Positions 53,062 through 61,872 of a stretch of DNA of 64,000 bases are shown here, in pieces. Below the pieces are notes generated by a model. That model made no database searches and had not been told where the DNA came from. It saw only the letters and a program-made list of their open reading frames with translations. Made by a program: the position numbers and the translations under genes. Origin of the DNA: Microbulbifer elongatus (GTDB lineage Bacteria > Pseudomonadota > Gammaproteobacteria > Pseudomonadales > Cellvibrionaceae); contig NZ_CP088953.1 of NCBI RefSeq assembly GCF_021165935.1, positions 2,403,501-2,467,500 of the forward strand, in the 5' to 3' direction. The first letter of the stretch is position 1. Each line of letters begins with the position of its first letter.

Positions 53062-54423
53062 TTGTCTGAATTTGATTTTGATCTTTTCGTGATTGGCGCC
53101 GGCTCGGGCGGCGTGCGTGCGGCGCGCATGGCCGCGGCATCGGGCATGCGCGTGGCAGTTGCGGAAGATCGTTATATGGGCGGAACCTGCGTCAACGTCG
53201 GTTGTGTGCCAAAGAAACTGTTCGTCTATGCGAGCAGCTATCGCGAGGCTTTTGAAGATGCCGAAGCCTATGGCTGGCAGGGACAGGCGAGCGCCGAGTT
53301 TGACTGGCCCACTCTGCGTGACAACAACGCCAAAGAGGTGACGCGTCTCAATGGTATCTATCGAAATCTGCTGGGGACCGCGGGTGTGACCATTATTGAT
53401 GGGCGCGCAAAGCTGAGTGGCAGACATCAGGTCACCGTCGGCGAAACCGAGTATTCGGCACAGCGCATTCTGATCGCAACCGGTGGCTGGCCGTTTGTGC
53501 CGGAGCTTCCGGGTTCTGAATATGCGATTACCACCAACGAGGTATTTTCCCTGGAGGTCTTTCCAAAGCGGGTGCTGATTGTGGGCGGTGGTTATATTGC
53601 TGTCGAGTTTGCCGGGATATTTGCCGGGCTCGGTGCGGAAACACATCTTTCCTATCGCCGGGATCTGTTTCTGCGGGGGTTCGATAACGATGTGCGTCGT
53701 TTCGTCCGCGATGAAATGGCGAAAAAGTCCGTACAGCTGCACTTTCAGCACCAGGTCTCATCCATCGAGAAATGCACCGATGGCAGCCTGCGGGTAACTG
53801 ACAGCGACGGAAAGGTGCTGGAAGTGGACGCGGTGCTGTATGCCACTGGCCGTAAACCCAACACGGCCGGTCTCGGTCTGGAGAAGCTTGGGGTGGTGGT
53901 GCACAAAGATGGCACCATTGGTGTTGACGACAACTTCCGCAGCAGTGTGACTTCAATCTACGCTCTGGGAGACGTGACAGGGGGCCCGGAACTGACGCCT
54001 GTGGCGCTGGCGGAAGCGATGGCACTGGTAAAACATTGGCAGAGCGGTAAGACCGCGGAAATCGACTACAACAACATCCCGACCGCAGTCTTCTGTCAGC
54101 CCAACATTGGTACCGTCGGGTTGACCGAAGAAGAGGCTCGCCAGGCTGGGATCCCGGTGCAGGTGTTTCGCTCCGATTTTCGCGCCATGCGCCATTCCGT
54201 CAGCGGGCGCGATGAGCGCACACTGATGAAACTGATCGTGGATCGCGATAGTGACCTGGTAGTCGGGGCGCACATGGTGGGGCCCGACGCCGGGGAGATC
54301 ATCCAGGGGCTGGCGGTGGCCATGAAAGCAGGAGCGACCAAGGCGATCTTTGACCAGACCATCGGTATCCATCCGACCGCAGCTGAAGAGTTTGTGACAA
54401 TGCGGACCCCGGTGGCAGAGTGA
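53062..54423 (+). CDS. gor: Glutathione-disulfide reductase
   Basis: This cytoplasmic FAD enzyme reduces GSSG with NADPH. The 453-residue protein has [14 protein letters not shown] for FAD, redox cysteines C43 and C48 ([13 protein letters not shown]), and [11 protein letters not shown] followed by [11 protein letters not shown] with arginines for NADPH. The C-terminal [15 protein letters not shown] contains H437 and E442, the proton-relay pair. The start is TTG with AGGAG 6 bases upstream. Length and residues match GR, not dihydrolipoyl dehydrogenase. Confidence 0.96.
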   Translation: MSEFDFDLFVIGAGSGGVRAARMAAASGMRVAVAEDRYMGGTCVNVGCVPKKLFVYASSYREAFEDAEAYGWQGQASAEFDWPTLRDNNAKEVTRLNGIYRNLLGTAGVTIIDGRAKLSGRHQVTVGETEYSAQRILIATGGWPFVPELPGSEYAITTNEVFSLEVFPKRVLIVGGGYIAVEFAGIFAGLGAETHLSYRRDLFLRGFDNDVRRFVRDEMAKKSVQLHFQHQVSSIEKCTDGSLRVTDSDGKVLEVDAVLYATGRKPNTAGLGLEKLGVVVHKDGTIGVDDNFRSSVTSIYALGDVTGGPELTPVALAEAMALVKHWQSGKTAEIDYNNIPTAVFCQPNIGTVGLTEEEARQAGIPVQVFRSDFRAMRHSVSGRDERTLMKLIVDRDSDLVVGAHMVGPDAGEIIQGLAVAMKAGATKAIFDQTIGIHPTAAEEFVTMRTPVAE

Positions 54424-54449
54424 AGTAAGCGATCGGGTGGCGCAAACGT

Positions 54450-54478
54450 AAAAGGCGGGGAGTTACCCCGCCTTTTCT
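54450..54478. terminator. Terminator between gor and hpf
   Basis: AAAAGGCGGGG (54450-54460) pairs with CCCCGCCTTTT (54466-54476) around AGTTA. A and T runs on either side make it usable from both strands, serving the converging gor and hibernation-factor genes. Confidence 0.88.
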
Positions 54479-54566
54479 GGTTGTATTCAGCAGGAGACAT
54501 TCAGGTCCACTGCGCGAAAAATTCTGATGTATCGATCGGTCTGGGCTCGCTCGGGTAGCGGCGACG

Positions 54567-54923
54567 CTACTCCTCGGTGACAGCCTCTACCTGCGGCATC
54601 TGATGTCGACGGGTTTTGCGGCGGTCGCCGCGCTCTTTCAGGCAGCGCTCGGCGGAACTGAAGGCACCATTGACGGCTCGGTGAATGGAGTCGCTCTCGT
54701 TGGTAATGGTGACGGGATTGCCGCTAACAGCGAGCTCAACGGAAGCTTTGTACTGCTTTCCTTTGTGCTTGTGTTGATGGGGGGCTTCGAGGACCACACG
54801 GCTTCGTATGATATCGCCACAATAACGTTCCAGCTTGTCCAGCTTTCTGGATACTGTGTCCGCGAGGGCGGCAGATTTGTCGATGTCGCGAAACACAATG
54901 TTATCGTAAGGCGCAGATTTCAT
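54567..54923 (-). CDS. Ribosome hibernation factor, HPF/RaiA (S30AE) family
   Basis: The 118-residue protein has the S30AE-type fold: LADTVSRKLDKLERYCGDIIRSRVVLEAP, YKASVELAVSGNPVTITNE and HRAVNGAFSSAERCLKERGDRRK. It binds the ribosome decoding region and protects inactive ribosomes in stationary phase. It is a short form without the C-terminal dimerisation domain. GGAGG precedes the ATG by 9 bases. It is not next to rpoN, unlike hpf of E. coli. Confidence 0.85.
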   Translation of the reverse strand: MKSAPYDNIVFRDIDKSAALADTVSRKLDKLERYCGDIIRSRVVLEAPHQHKHKGKQYKASVELAVSGNPVTITNESDSIHRAVNGAFSSAERCLKERGDRRKTRRHQMPQVEAVTEE

Positions 54924-55505
54924 GGGCACATACCTCCGGTTATAAAGGATCCATGCAGGCCGCGATGCGCGGTTTGCTGAAAGAAGGTAGGGCGCCCTGT
55001 AGGGAGAAAATGACAGGGTTGAAAATTTGGTCACCAGAGGTCGCGGTTTGGTGGCTGTGCGTGCAGCCGGTATAAAGTTTTGCGCTCGGGCCGGTCTTCA
55101 ACCAGGTCAGGATTAACTCCCTGTGATCCATAATGCGATTCTCAGAAAAAAAATCAAGCATCAAAATCAATAAAATGTCATAAAAATTTGCTAGTCCCGG
55201 GGGAACTTTTTCAGCTCTCAGAAACTGCGAATTGCAGCACAGGTCACCCATTGCCCTGCATTCTTGTTGGCATGGTCATTGCTGCGTAAAAGTGGCTGGG
55301 GTAAATTTGTCGTGTACATGAGAAAATGTGCGTGAGCGTGGCTATCGGCCTGCTGAACTCCCGGATTTGGGCGTTTTGGGGGGTGGCTCGCTCAATTTTC
55401 ATACTGCCGGCGCCGATTAGTGGTGGCCCGGCACATCAAGAGCGCCTGCAGAAAGGTATTCCGCGGTGTTCTCTCGAAGTAAAAATCAAACAATGGATTT
55501 TGACA
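54924..55505. other. Divergent control region of hpf-like and coiled-coil genes
   Basis: This is a 582-base stretch. On the minus strand TTGATT (rc 55152-55157) and CATTAT (rc 55130-55135), 16 bases apart, could serve the hibernation gene. On the plus strand a sigma54-type promoter lies at 55267-55283. A 103-codon minus-strand frame (54940-55251) is open but has no ribosome site and no similarity, and I do not call it. Confidence 0.5.
55267..55283 (+). promoter_or_regulatory. Sigma54-type promoter
   Basis: TTGGCATGGTCATTGCT matches the sigma54 consensus TTGGCACG-N4-TTGCW. The invariant GG (55269-55270) and GC (55281-55282) are exactly 10 bases apart. A transcript would start near 55294 and leave a leader of about 210 bases before the coiled-coil gene. 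No enhancer-binding regulator is encoded nearby. Confidence 0.65.
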
Positions 55506-56537
55506 ATGGTGGTAAACCGTGGCCGCTCGCTGTTGATTGCGGGCCTATTGGGGGTGATTGGCTGGAATTCGGCGCTGCAGGCAGCATCTTCGCTGACCGC
55601 GGAGCAGAACAGGCTTGCGCGTATGGAGCAGGTTCAGGAAAACCGGCTGGTCGAGTTGGAAGATATTGAGAACGAAATGCTGGCTTACGAGTACAAGCTG
55701 CAACGTGCTCAAGAGTCGCTCAGCAAGGCGCGGGAAAACTATCAGCAGAGCCTGGTGGAATTGAAGACCGCAGAGCGGGAGCACAAGGGTGCACCCAGCA
55801 CGGATACCGAGCGCGCTCTGCATAAAGCGCGCCATGCCCATGATATGGCCGAGCGCGGGGTTGATAGCCGCAATCGCCGGGTGGAGATCATTCAGTCCAA
55901 CTTCGCCGAGCTGGAACAGCGACTGAAAGATTCGCGGGAATCGGTGGCCGCGGGCAAGGCGCGTCTGGCCAGTCAGCAAACACTGGTGGACTCCCTGGTG
56001 AACGCGATGCTGTCGGAAGCCAACACCAAAGCCCAGGCGAAAAAAGTCGAGCAGGCGAAGAGTGCCTCGCCGGCGGTTGCCATGTCACAACCGGAAATCC
56101 CCGAGCCGACTCTGGCTTCCCTGGCTCCGGCTGAAGAGGCGGCGCCTGCCGCTGCGGAAGCGGCCATGGCGCAAGAGCCTGTGCGCGAGATTGACCCCGA
56201 ATTACTGGAGTATGTGCGCGGAGAGCGCGAGCGCCTGGAAAAGTTGCTGGGTGAGCTCGAGGAGGGGGAAGAGGGTAAGCATACTTTCCGTAACCTGACC
56301 CTCAGACCCTCCGGTGAGGACGCTATCGAGTTCGAGTTTCTTGGTCAGAACCAGTACAAGCTGATTGCGCCGGTCAGTTCCGGGCGGCAAACCTACAAGA
56401 TCAATTCCTGGCGCTTCCGCCGCACCATCCCGTCGGATGATGATGGTGAGCGCTATGTCTTTATCTTCGATGCCCGTCGCCTGTCGCGCCCGCGTCTGGT
56501 GATGTACCCAGAGTATGTTCTGTCCCATCTGGACTGA
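55506..56537 (+). CDS. Exported coiled-coil protein of unknown function
   Basis: The 343-residue protein has a signal peptide (RGRSLLIAGLLGVIGWNSALQA) and a long coiled coil (about 30-180, heptads rich in Leu, Glu, Arg). An Ala/Pro-rich hinge (about 185-235) leads to a C-terminal basic beta-like domain (GEDAIEFEFLGQNQYKLIAPVSSGRQTYKINSWRFRR...YVFIFDARRLSRPRLVMYPEYVL). It is probably periplasmic. No family is recognised. An in-frame extension exists upstream, but the signal peptide starts at this ATG. A sigma54-type promoter lies 220 bases upstream. Confidence 0.75.
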   Translation: MVVNRGRSLLIAGLLGVIGWNSALQAASSLTAEQNRLARMEQVQENRLVELEDIENEMLAYEYKLQRAQESLSKARENYQQSLVELKTAEREHKGAPSTDTERALHKARHAHDMAERGVDSRNRRVEIIQSNFAELEQRLKDSRESVAAGKARLASQQTLVDSLVNAMLSEANTKAQAKKVEQAKSASPAVAMSQPEIPEPTLASLAPAEEAAPAAAEAAMAQEPVREIDPELLEYVRGERERLEKLLGELEEGEEGKHTFRNLTLRPSGEDAIEFEFLGQNQYKLIAPVSSGRQTYKINSWRFRRTIPSDDDGERYVFIFDARRLSRPRLVMYPEYVLSHLD

Positions 56538-56577
56538 TGAGTCAATTGACTGCTCCTGAATGGAGCAGCTCCGACAG

Positions 56578-56610
56578 CCCGCCTGGCCTGGCCGCCAGGC
56601 GGGTTTTTTT
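56578..56610 (+). terminator. Terminator after the coiled-coil gene
   Basis: CCCGCCTGGC (56578-56587) pairs with GCCAGGCGGG (56594-56603) around a 6-base loop and is followed by seven T residues. A second, weaker stem (CTGCTCC with GGAGCAG, about 56550-56568) precedes it. thpR converges from the other side and its stop codon begins within the T run. Confidence 0.9.
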
Positions 56611-57223
56611 ATGCCTGCGAATCCGCCTCGGAATTTTCTGCCCCGCACAGTGGTAGTGTCAGCAGTGACCGGTATTGACTGCCTTCGGGCGCAAGGAGAC
56701 TCTGGTAGAGGGTGAGGTTGTCGAGTATGCAGGTGAAATCCGCGGGGATGGGTGCGGGTCGGGAAAACCCGCTGCGGCTGCGCGCTAGGGTGAAGTGTGG
56801 GCGAAAGGTCTTGCGCTCCGGTGCTTTGCCGATGGCGTGCATGAGTGCCTGACACGCCCGGTGCAACCTCGTCAGCGCCGGAGAAGGCAGCAATTCTGCG
56901 GCAAACATTGCGGCACGGGCCCGCGGAAAAGGGTGGGCGCTGACAATTTTGCCACAGAGAGGCGGTGACCCACTGGCGATACCTGCCAGAGACTGCTCGA
57001 TCGTTTCCAGGTGGTCCGGATCCGTTTCACCGAGGAAGGCCAGGGTGAGGTGCCGATTGGTGTGGCTGATCCAGCGAACTTTCTTTGGCAGTCCGCGCTG
57101 CCCCGCTTCGCAACAGATCCCGTCGAGAAAATGCTGTGTGTCTGCATCTGGTGCGATACCGATAAACAGCCGGATGAGACTGGTGTCCTGAGGCCTTTGC
57201 TGAGGGCGCGAAGTTTTTTGCAT
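56609..57223 (-). CDS. thpR: RNA 2',3'-cyclic phosphodiesterase ThpR
   Basis: The 204-residue 2H phosphoesterase shows the two catalytic HxTx motifs, HLTLAFLG and HFTLARS, in the normal order and spacing. It opens 2',3'-cyclic phosphates in RNA. The ATG at 57223 follows an A8 run; a GTG eleven codons earlier (57256) has a somewhat better ribosome site, so the N-terminus is uncertain. The start region abuts the sigma32-type promoter of the divergent Hsp20 gene. Confidence 0.9.
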   Translation of the reverse strand: MQKTSRPQQRPQDTSLIRLFIGIAPDADTQHFLDGICCEAGQRGLPKKVRWISHTNRHLTLAFLGETDPDHLETIEQSLAGIASGSPPLCGKIVSAHPFPRARAAMFAAELLPSPALTRLHRACQALMHAIGKAPERKTFRPHFTLARSRSGFSRPAPIPADFTCILDNLTLYQSLLAPEGSQYRSLLTLPLCGAENSEADSQA

Positions 57224-57240
57224 TTTTTTTTGATGTTGAT

Positions 57241-57268
57241 CTTGAAGGCGGATCACCCGGCCCTATAT
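57241..57268 (+). promoter_or_regulatory. Sigma32 heat-shock promoter of the Hsp20 gene
   Basis: CTTGAA (57241-57246) and CCCTATAT (57261-57268) are separated by 14 bases and fit the heat-shock consensus CTTGAAA-N13/14-CCCCATnT closely. The transcript would begin about 150 bases before the Hsp20 start. Confidence 0.75.
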
Positions 57269-57425
57269 CTATGGGTAAGGGAGCAGGCTCGACAGAGGTG
57301 TTCCCGGAATGCCGGATACCCCCGATATTGGGGAGTAGTACCGGAAAGCAACCGCCCGGTACGGAAGCTGTGCTTCACAAGGTACGGGCACCTTTTAAAT
57401 ATTGCTCTGAATTGAGGATATGACA
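57269..57425 (+). promoter_or_regulatory. Structured leader, ROSE-like RNA thermometer candidate
   Basis: The 157-base leader holds several hairpins: CCCC with GGGG (57320-57333), GAAGC with GCTTC (57364-57376) enclosed by GCCCGGTAC and GTACGGGC (57354-57389). A last small stem has TTGCTC (57402-57407) facing GAGGA (57414-57418), the ribosome site. A TTGCT opposite the ribosome site is the hallmark of ROSE thermometers before ibpA-type genes. Confidence 0.55.
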
Positions 57426-57929
57426 ATGCGTAATATCGATTTTTCTCCGCTTTACCGTTCTGCAATCGGGTTTGATCGTCTGGCCAGTCTGCTGGACTCC
57501 ATGAATAGTGCCGATCAGAATCAGCCCGCATACCCCCCTTACAATATTGAATTGACCGGGGAAGATGCCTATCGAATTTCCATGGCGGTCGCCGGGTTTG
57601 ATCAGTCAGAGCTGGATATTCAGGTGGAACAGAACCGTCTGACCGTCAGTGGTAAAAAGCCCGCCGACGAAAACCAGCGCAATTTCCTGCACCGCGGCAT
57701 TGCGGCGCGCAATTTTGAGCGGCGCTTCCAGTTGGCGGACCACGTGAAAGTCGTGGATGCTCAGCTTTCCAATGGCCTTCTGCACATTGAACTGGTGCGC
57801 GAAATCCCGGAAGCCATGAAACCGCGGAAAATTGAAATCTCCAGCGGAAAGCTGCTCCAGTCCAGCACATCGGCTCCCAAAGCTGTGACCAGTGATGGCG
57901 AGCAGGATAAGGGTGAGCAAGCCGCCTGA
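57426..57929 (+). CDS. ibpA: Small heat-shock protein, IbpA-type Hsp20
   Basis: The 167-residue chaperone begins MRNIDFSPLYRSAIGFDRLASLLD, nearly the E. coli IbpA N-terminus. It has the alpha-crystallin domain (about 38-130; YRISMAVAGFDQSELDI, LTVSGKK, NFERRFQLADHVKVVDAQLSNGLLHIEL). It holds unfolding proteins on aggregates for ClpB/DnaK. GAGGA at 57414 fits the ATG at 57426 better than the one two codons earlier. It lies under a sigma32-type promoter. Confidence 0.95.
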   Translation: MRNIDFSPLYRSAIGFDRLASLLDSMNSADQNQPAYPPYNIELTGEDAYRISMAVAGFDQSELDIQVEQNRLTVSGKKPADENQRNFLHRGIAARNFERRFQLADHVKVVDAQLSNGLLHIELVREIPEAMKPRKIEISSGKLLQSSTSAPKAVTSDGEQDKGEQAA

Positions 57930-57931
57930 TC

Positions 57932-58651
57932 GTGACGTCACAAAAATCCAGCCTGGATCGGCAGACCGTATCATCCGTCTGCCCACTGTGCCGCCTTCGG
58001 GCGGCACAGCCGTTTCTGTACCACCGGGATCGCCGCAACAAAAAACGTCGCACTGTCGAAGACGCCGCTTTGCGTTCCTACTATCAGTGTTCAGCATGTG
58101 CGTTGGTGTATGTGCCTGAGCAATTCCATCTTTCCGCTGGGCAAGAGAAAGCCTATTACGACCTGCACGAAAACAGTCTGCAGGATGCCGGCTATCGGAA
58201 GTTCCTGAGTCGATGTGCCGAGCCGTTAGTCGCTGCTCTGCCTGCGGGAGCGGAAGGGCTGGATTTTGGTTGCGGCCCGGCTCCCCTGCTGGCACAGCTA
58301 CTTGAGCAAGCCGGCCACAAAATGGCGATCTACGATCTGTACTATCAACCAGATGCGGCGGTGCTGAAGCGGACGTTCGATTTCATTGTCAGTACCGAGG
58401 TTGTGGAGCATCTGAGTGCCCCCGGTGATGTGATCGAGATGTTGTGGCAGCGGGTCCGGTGTGGGGGAGTGCTCGCATTGATGACCAAGCTGGTAGCGTC
58501 CCGCGAGCGCTTCGCCAGCTGGCACTACATTCGCGATCCTACCCATATCGTATTTTTCAGCGAAGAAACCTTTTCCTGGCTGGCAGCCCATCTGGGGGCA
58601 GAGCTCGAAATTGTCGCGCCCGATGTGATTTTTCTGCACCGGCCAGATTGA
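57932..58651 (+). CDS. Class I SAM-dependent methyltransferase with zinc knuckle
   Basis: The 239-residue protein starts with a Cys-rich segment (CPLC...YYQCSACALVY), probably a zinc site. A Rossmann methyltransferase core follows with GLDFGCGPAPLLAQLLEQAG for SAM and VSTEVVEHLSAPGDV. The family includes enzymes that modify small molecules or tRNA, and the substrate cannot be given. The start is GTG, 2 bases after the Hsp20 stop, so it may be partly heat-induced by read-through. Confidence 0.85.
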   Translation: MTSQKSSLDRQTVSSVCPLCRLRAAQPFLYHRDRRNKKRRTVEDAALRSYYQCSACALVYVPEQFHLSAGQEKAYYDLHENSLQDAGYRKFLSRCAEPLVAALPAGAEGLDFGCGPAPLLAQLLEQAGHKMAIYDLYYQPDAAVLKRTFDFIVSTEVVEHLSAPGDVIEMLWQRVRCGGVLALMTKLVASRERFASWHYIRDPTHIVFFSEETFSWLAAHLGAELEIVAPDVIFLHRPD

Positions 58652-58729
58652 TCGGGGTTGAATGTCTGGCTTTTCGAGTCGCGCGAGCCTCTCGCATTTC
58701 AGGGAGCGTCCGAACTCTGCCCCCGTCGC

Positions 58730-59716
58730 TCAGGTGTTTACCCGAAACAGTTTCGCGCGTACGGTTGTACGGTACTCGCTTGGGGTAGTGGAGAGGAATT
58801 TTTTGAACAGCGCAGTGAAATGGCCCATGTCCTGATAGCCGACTTTTTCCGCGATTTCGTTGACCGACAGATTGCTCGACTGCAGTAATTCTCTCGCCAT
58901 ATCCACGCGCACGTTCTGCAGATATTGCAGGGGTGTCTGACCGGTTGCCAGTTTGAAGCGTCGGTTGAACGAGCGCACACTCATATCGAAGGTCTTGGCG
59001 ACTTCACTCAGTTTTACATCTTCACTGCAACGCTGCTTCAGCCACGTTTGCGCCTGAACGATATCCTCGTCCGGGTGCAGGTGCACAGCACCCTCCGAGT
59101 AGGCGATTTCCTCGAACGGCCGGCGGATTTCATGGGAGAAATTGCGCTCCACATGGCTCGCGACAGAGGGGCCGTATAGCTGGCGGATCAGGTGTACGGT
59201 TACATCCGCCAGTGCGTTAACACTGGCGGCACAGAACAGCTTGTCGGCCTGGGTAATAAAATACTGGCGTTTGAGTTTGACATCCGGGTAGTCGGCAGCG
59301 AAGCGATCGAAATAATGCCAGTGCGTGGTCGCGGGTTTGCCATCCAGCAGGCCGGCTTCCGCGAGAAAGCATACGCCGGTGCCCACCGCACTGATCGCGG
59401 CGCCTTTGCTGGCCTGATCGCTCAGCCAGTCCAGCAGGGGTTGACTGCGCTTGAGTGCCGGGCGCGGATTCCGCCACAGTGCGGGCAGATAGATAATATC
59501 GCTGTCCGGCACCTGGGCGAGGGCCATGTCCGGCGCCAGGTTGAAGCCCGAACGTGACCTGACCGGCTTGCCATCGACACTGGCGCTAATCAGCTTCAGG
59601 GGAGTGGATTTTCCCTCCGCCCGAGCCCGGCTCTCTGCCCCTCGCAGCATTTCCAGGGGCAGCATGGTGCCGGTGGATAGCATCTGGTCGATCAACAGGA
59701 AGGTGACGGTGGGCAT
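58730..59716 (-). CDS. GlxA-family transcriptional regulator
   Basis: The 328-residue regulator joins a DJ-1/PfpI-like amidotransferase domain (about 1-170, with GTGVCFLAEAGLLDGKPATTHW, lacking a nucleophile context typical of active enzymes) to a C-terminal AraC domain. The AraC part shows LSEVAKTFDMSVRSFNRRFKLATGQTPLQYLQNVR and IAEKVGYQDMGHFTALFKKFLSTTPSEYR. The effector is unknown. The gene is divergent from fabY across 296 bases with no clear operator. Confidence 0.92.
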   Translation of the reverse strand: MPTVTFLLIDQMLSTGTMLPLEMLRGAESRARAEGKSTPLKLISASVDGKPVRSRSGFNLAPDMALAQVPDSDIIYLPALWRNPRPALKRSQPLLDWLSDQASKGAAISAVGTGVCFLAEAGLLDGKPATTHWHYFDRFAADYPDVKLKRQYFITQADKLFCAASVNALADVTVHLIRQLYGPSVASHVERNFSHEIRRPFEEIAYSEGAVHLHPDEDIVQAQTWLKQRCSEDVKLSEVAKTFDMSVRSFNRRFKLATGQTPLQYLQNVRVDMARELLQSSNLSVNEIAEKVGYQDMGHFTALFKKFLSTTPSEYRTTVRAKLFRVNT

Positions 59717-60012
59717 CGGGTAACTCTCTGGGGTAACGCTCTAGGATAGTGCGGTTCGGAGCCGGCCGGTTCGGAAGCCCGGCATTGTTGCTCGGATGCC
59801 AGCGTGTTCAGCGCTGTTCGCCGCAAAATCCTCACAGTCATCCGGGCCTGTGCCAATCCAGGGCGCGGCGCCCGGGGCAATCATGGCCAGATGGTCAAAT
59901 TTGCTGGCCAGTATGCCCATAACTAGGCCGAATCGCCAGCCCCTAAACTGGCGCACATCCGAAATTACCGGGTTCTTTTGTTTCGTGTTTCCGTAACAGG
60001 CTGGAGGTCAGG

Positions 60013-61872
60013 ATGCAGCGCCTACCCGTAATCACTGCGTTTGGGGGATTCAACCCGGCAGGTCGCAGTTCCTTTCACCGTGGCTACAAGCGCATGGTGT
60101 TGGATAGTCTCGGGGCTGATGAGCGCACCGATGTATTGTCTGATCTCGCGGCGCTGATGGGGCTCCGCACCGGCAGCGAAGCGCAGGGCACCCTGAGTGC
60201 GGAGCTTGAGCAGCAGGTGCTGGATGGCACCCTGGTGCGGGCACTGGAGACCCGTTTCTACGATTACCGCCAGTGCCATTTTCACCAGCCGGCGTCGCTG
60301 TCCAGTGCCGAGGGTTTCACCTTTGAAATGTCTGCGCGCCAGCTGCCCAATCCACTGCCGGCGGGCTGGCAAGTGGAGACACTGGAAACTGGCCGGGTAA
60401 AGGTGCGTACCGGCAGCCTGTCGGTAATGCTCGACAGCCACCGGGAGATCGCGGTGGCCTCAGCGGGTCAGTTGCCCACCGGCTTCGAGCCGGGCGAGCA
60501 GTACAATTCCCGGTTCCATCCCCGCGGCCTGCAACTGGCGATTCTGGGGGCTTCCGATGCGGTGCAGTCCCTGGGAATCGATTGGGATAAGGTGGCCGAG
60601 AAAGCGGGCCCCGACAAGATTTCCGTATACGCCAGCTCAGCCATGAGCCAGCTGGATCCCAATGGTAATGGTGGTCTGCTGCAATCCCGCCTGCGCGGCG
60701 GTCGGGTCAGCTCCAAGCAGCTGGCGCTCGGCCTCACCAGCATGCCAGCGGACTTCGTCAATGCCTATGTGCTCGGTAGTGTCGGTACGACCGGGGCTGT
60801 TGCCGGCGCCTGTGCGACCTACCTTTACAACCTGCGTTCCGCAGTGGAAGACATTCGCTGTGGCCGCGCCCGGGTGGCGGTAGTGGGCGCCGCTGAGGCG
60901 CCGCTGGTTCCGGAAGTGGTTGATGGTTACGCGACCATGGGTGCCCTCGCCAACCTGGACGGGCTGCGCAAAATTTTTGGCGATCGAATCGACTTCCGTC
61001 GCGCCAGTCGCCCGTTTGGCGAAAACTGCGGATTTACCCTGGGTGAGGGTAGTCAGTGGGTGGTCTTGATGGACGACGCGCTGGCGATGGAGCTCGGCGC
61101 CCCCATTCACGGTGCTGTGGCCAATGTCTTTGTCAACGCCGACGGACCCAAAAAATCCATTTCTGCACCGGGGCCGGGTAATTACCTGACGGTAGCGCGC
61201 GCGATGGCGGAAGCCCGCGCGATTCTGGGCGAGCAGAGCCTGCGCGAGCGCAGCTTTGTGCAGGCTCATGGCTCCAGTACCCCGCAGAACCGGGTGACCG
61301 AGTCCGCCATATTTGATCGCCTGGCGGCCGCGTTTGATATCAAAGACTGGCCGGTGTGCGCGGTAAAAGCCTTCGTGGGGCATACGGTCGCCGCCGCCAG
61401 TGGTGACCAGCTGATTACCAGTCTCGGTGTATTTAACCGCGGTATTCTGCCCGGTATCACTACCATCGACCGGGTGGCAGATGATGTGCACCACGAAAAC
61501 CTTGCGCTTTCCATGGCCCACGTAGAGCGGGACCCGGAATCTCTGGACGTGGCCTTTCTGAACTCCAAGGGCTTCGGTGGCAACAACGCGACAGCCGGCG
61601 TCCTTGCCCCCCACGTTACCCGGCGCATGCTCGCCAAACGTCATGGTCAGGCTGCGTTTACCGCCTACCAGGCTCGCAATGAAGTAGTGAGTGAGCAGGC
61701 CGCGGACTACGATGCGCGCGCCAGCCGTGGCGATCTCAATGCCATATATCGTTTTGGCGAAGGGTTGATTGATGAGAGCGCGATCGAGATGGATGCGCAC
61801 AGGCTGACCCTGCCCGGCGGTGCGGGCGCCATTTCCCTCGACGCCGACAACCCCTTTGCGGATATGGTCTGA
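60013..61872 (+). CDS. fabY: Beta-ketoacyl-ACP synthase FabY
   Basis: FabY starts fatty-acid synthesis in Pseudomonas and relatives by condensing acetyl-CoA with malonyl-ACP in place of FabH. The 619-residue protein has a KAS fold with a long N-terminal region (about 1-190). The active site is Cys-His-His: C267 (AGACATYLYN), H419 (QAHGSSTPQN) and H457 (VKAFVGHT), with K452 nearby. NSKGFGGNN is the late glycine loop. It is longer than FabB/FabF, as FabY is. GGAGGTCAGG precedes the ATG. Confidence 0.9.
   Translation: MQRLPVITAFGGFNPAGRSSFHRGYKRMVLDSLGADERTDVLSDLAALMGLRTGSEAQGTLSAELEQQVLDGTLVRALETRFYDYRQCHFHQPASLSSAEGFTFEMSARQLPNPLPAGWQVETLETGRVKVRTGSLSVMLDSHREIAVASAGQLPTGFEPGEQYNSRFHPRGLQLAILGASDAVQSLGIDWDKVAEKAGPDKISVYASSAMSQLDPNGNGGLLQSRLRGGRVSSKQLALGLTSMPADFVNAYVLGSVGTTGAVAGACATYLYNLRSAVEDIRCGRARVAVVGAAEAPLVPEVVDGYATMGALANLDGLRKIFGDRIDFRRASRPFGENCGFTLGEGSQWVVLMDDALAMELGAPIHGAVANVFVNADGPKKSISAPGPGNYLTVARAMAEARAILGEQSLRERSFVQAHGSSTPQNRVTESAIFDRLAAAFDIKDWPVCAVKAFVGHTVAAASGDQLITSLGVFNRGILPGITTIDRVADDVHHENLALSMAHVERDPESLDVAFLNSKGFGGNNATAGVLAPHVTRRMLAKRHGQAAFTAYQARNEVVSEQAADYDARASRGDLNAIYRFGEGLIDESAIEMDAHRLTLPGGAGAISLDADNPFADMV

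Noticed and set aside
54940..55251. 103-codon minus-strand frame upstream of the hibernation gene
   Set aside because: No ribosome site, no recognisable sequence, and it covers the likely promoter of the downstream gene.
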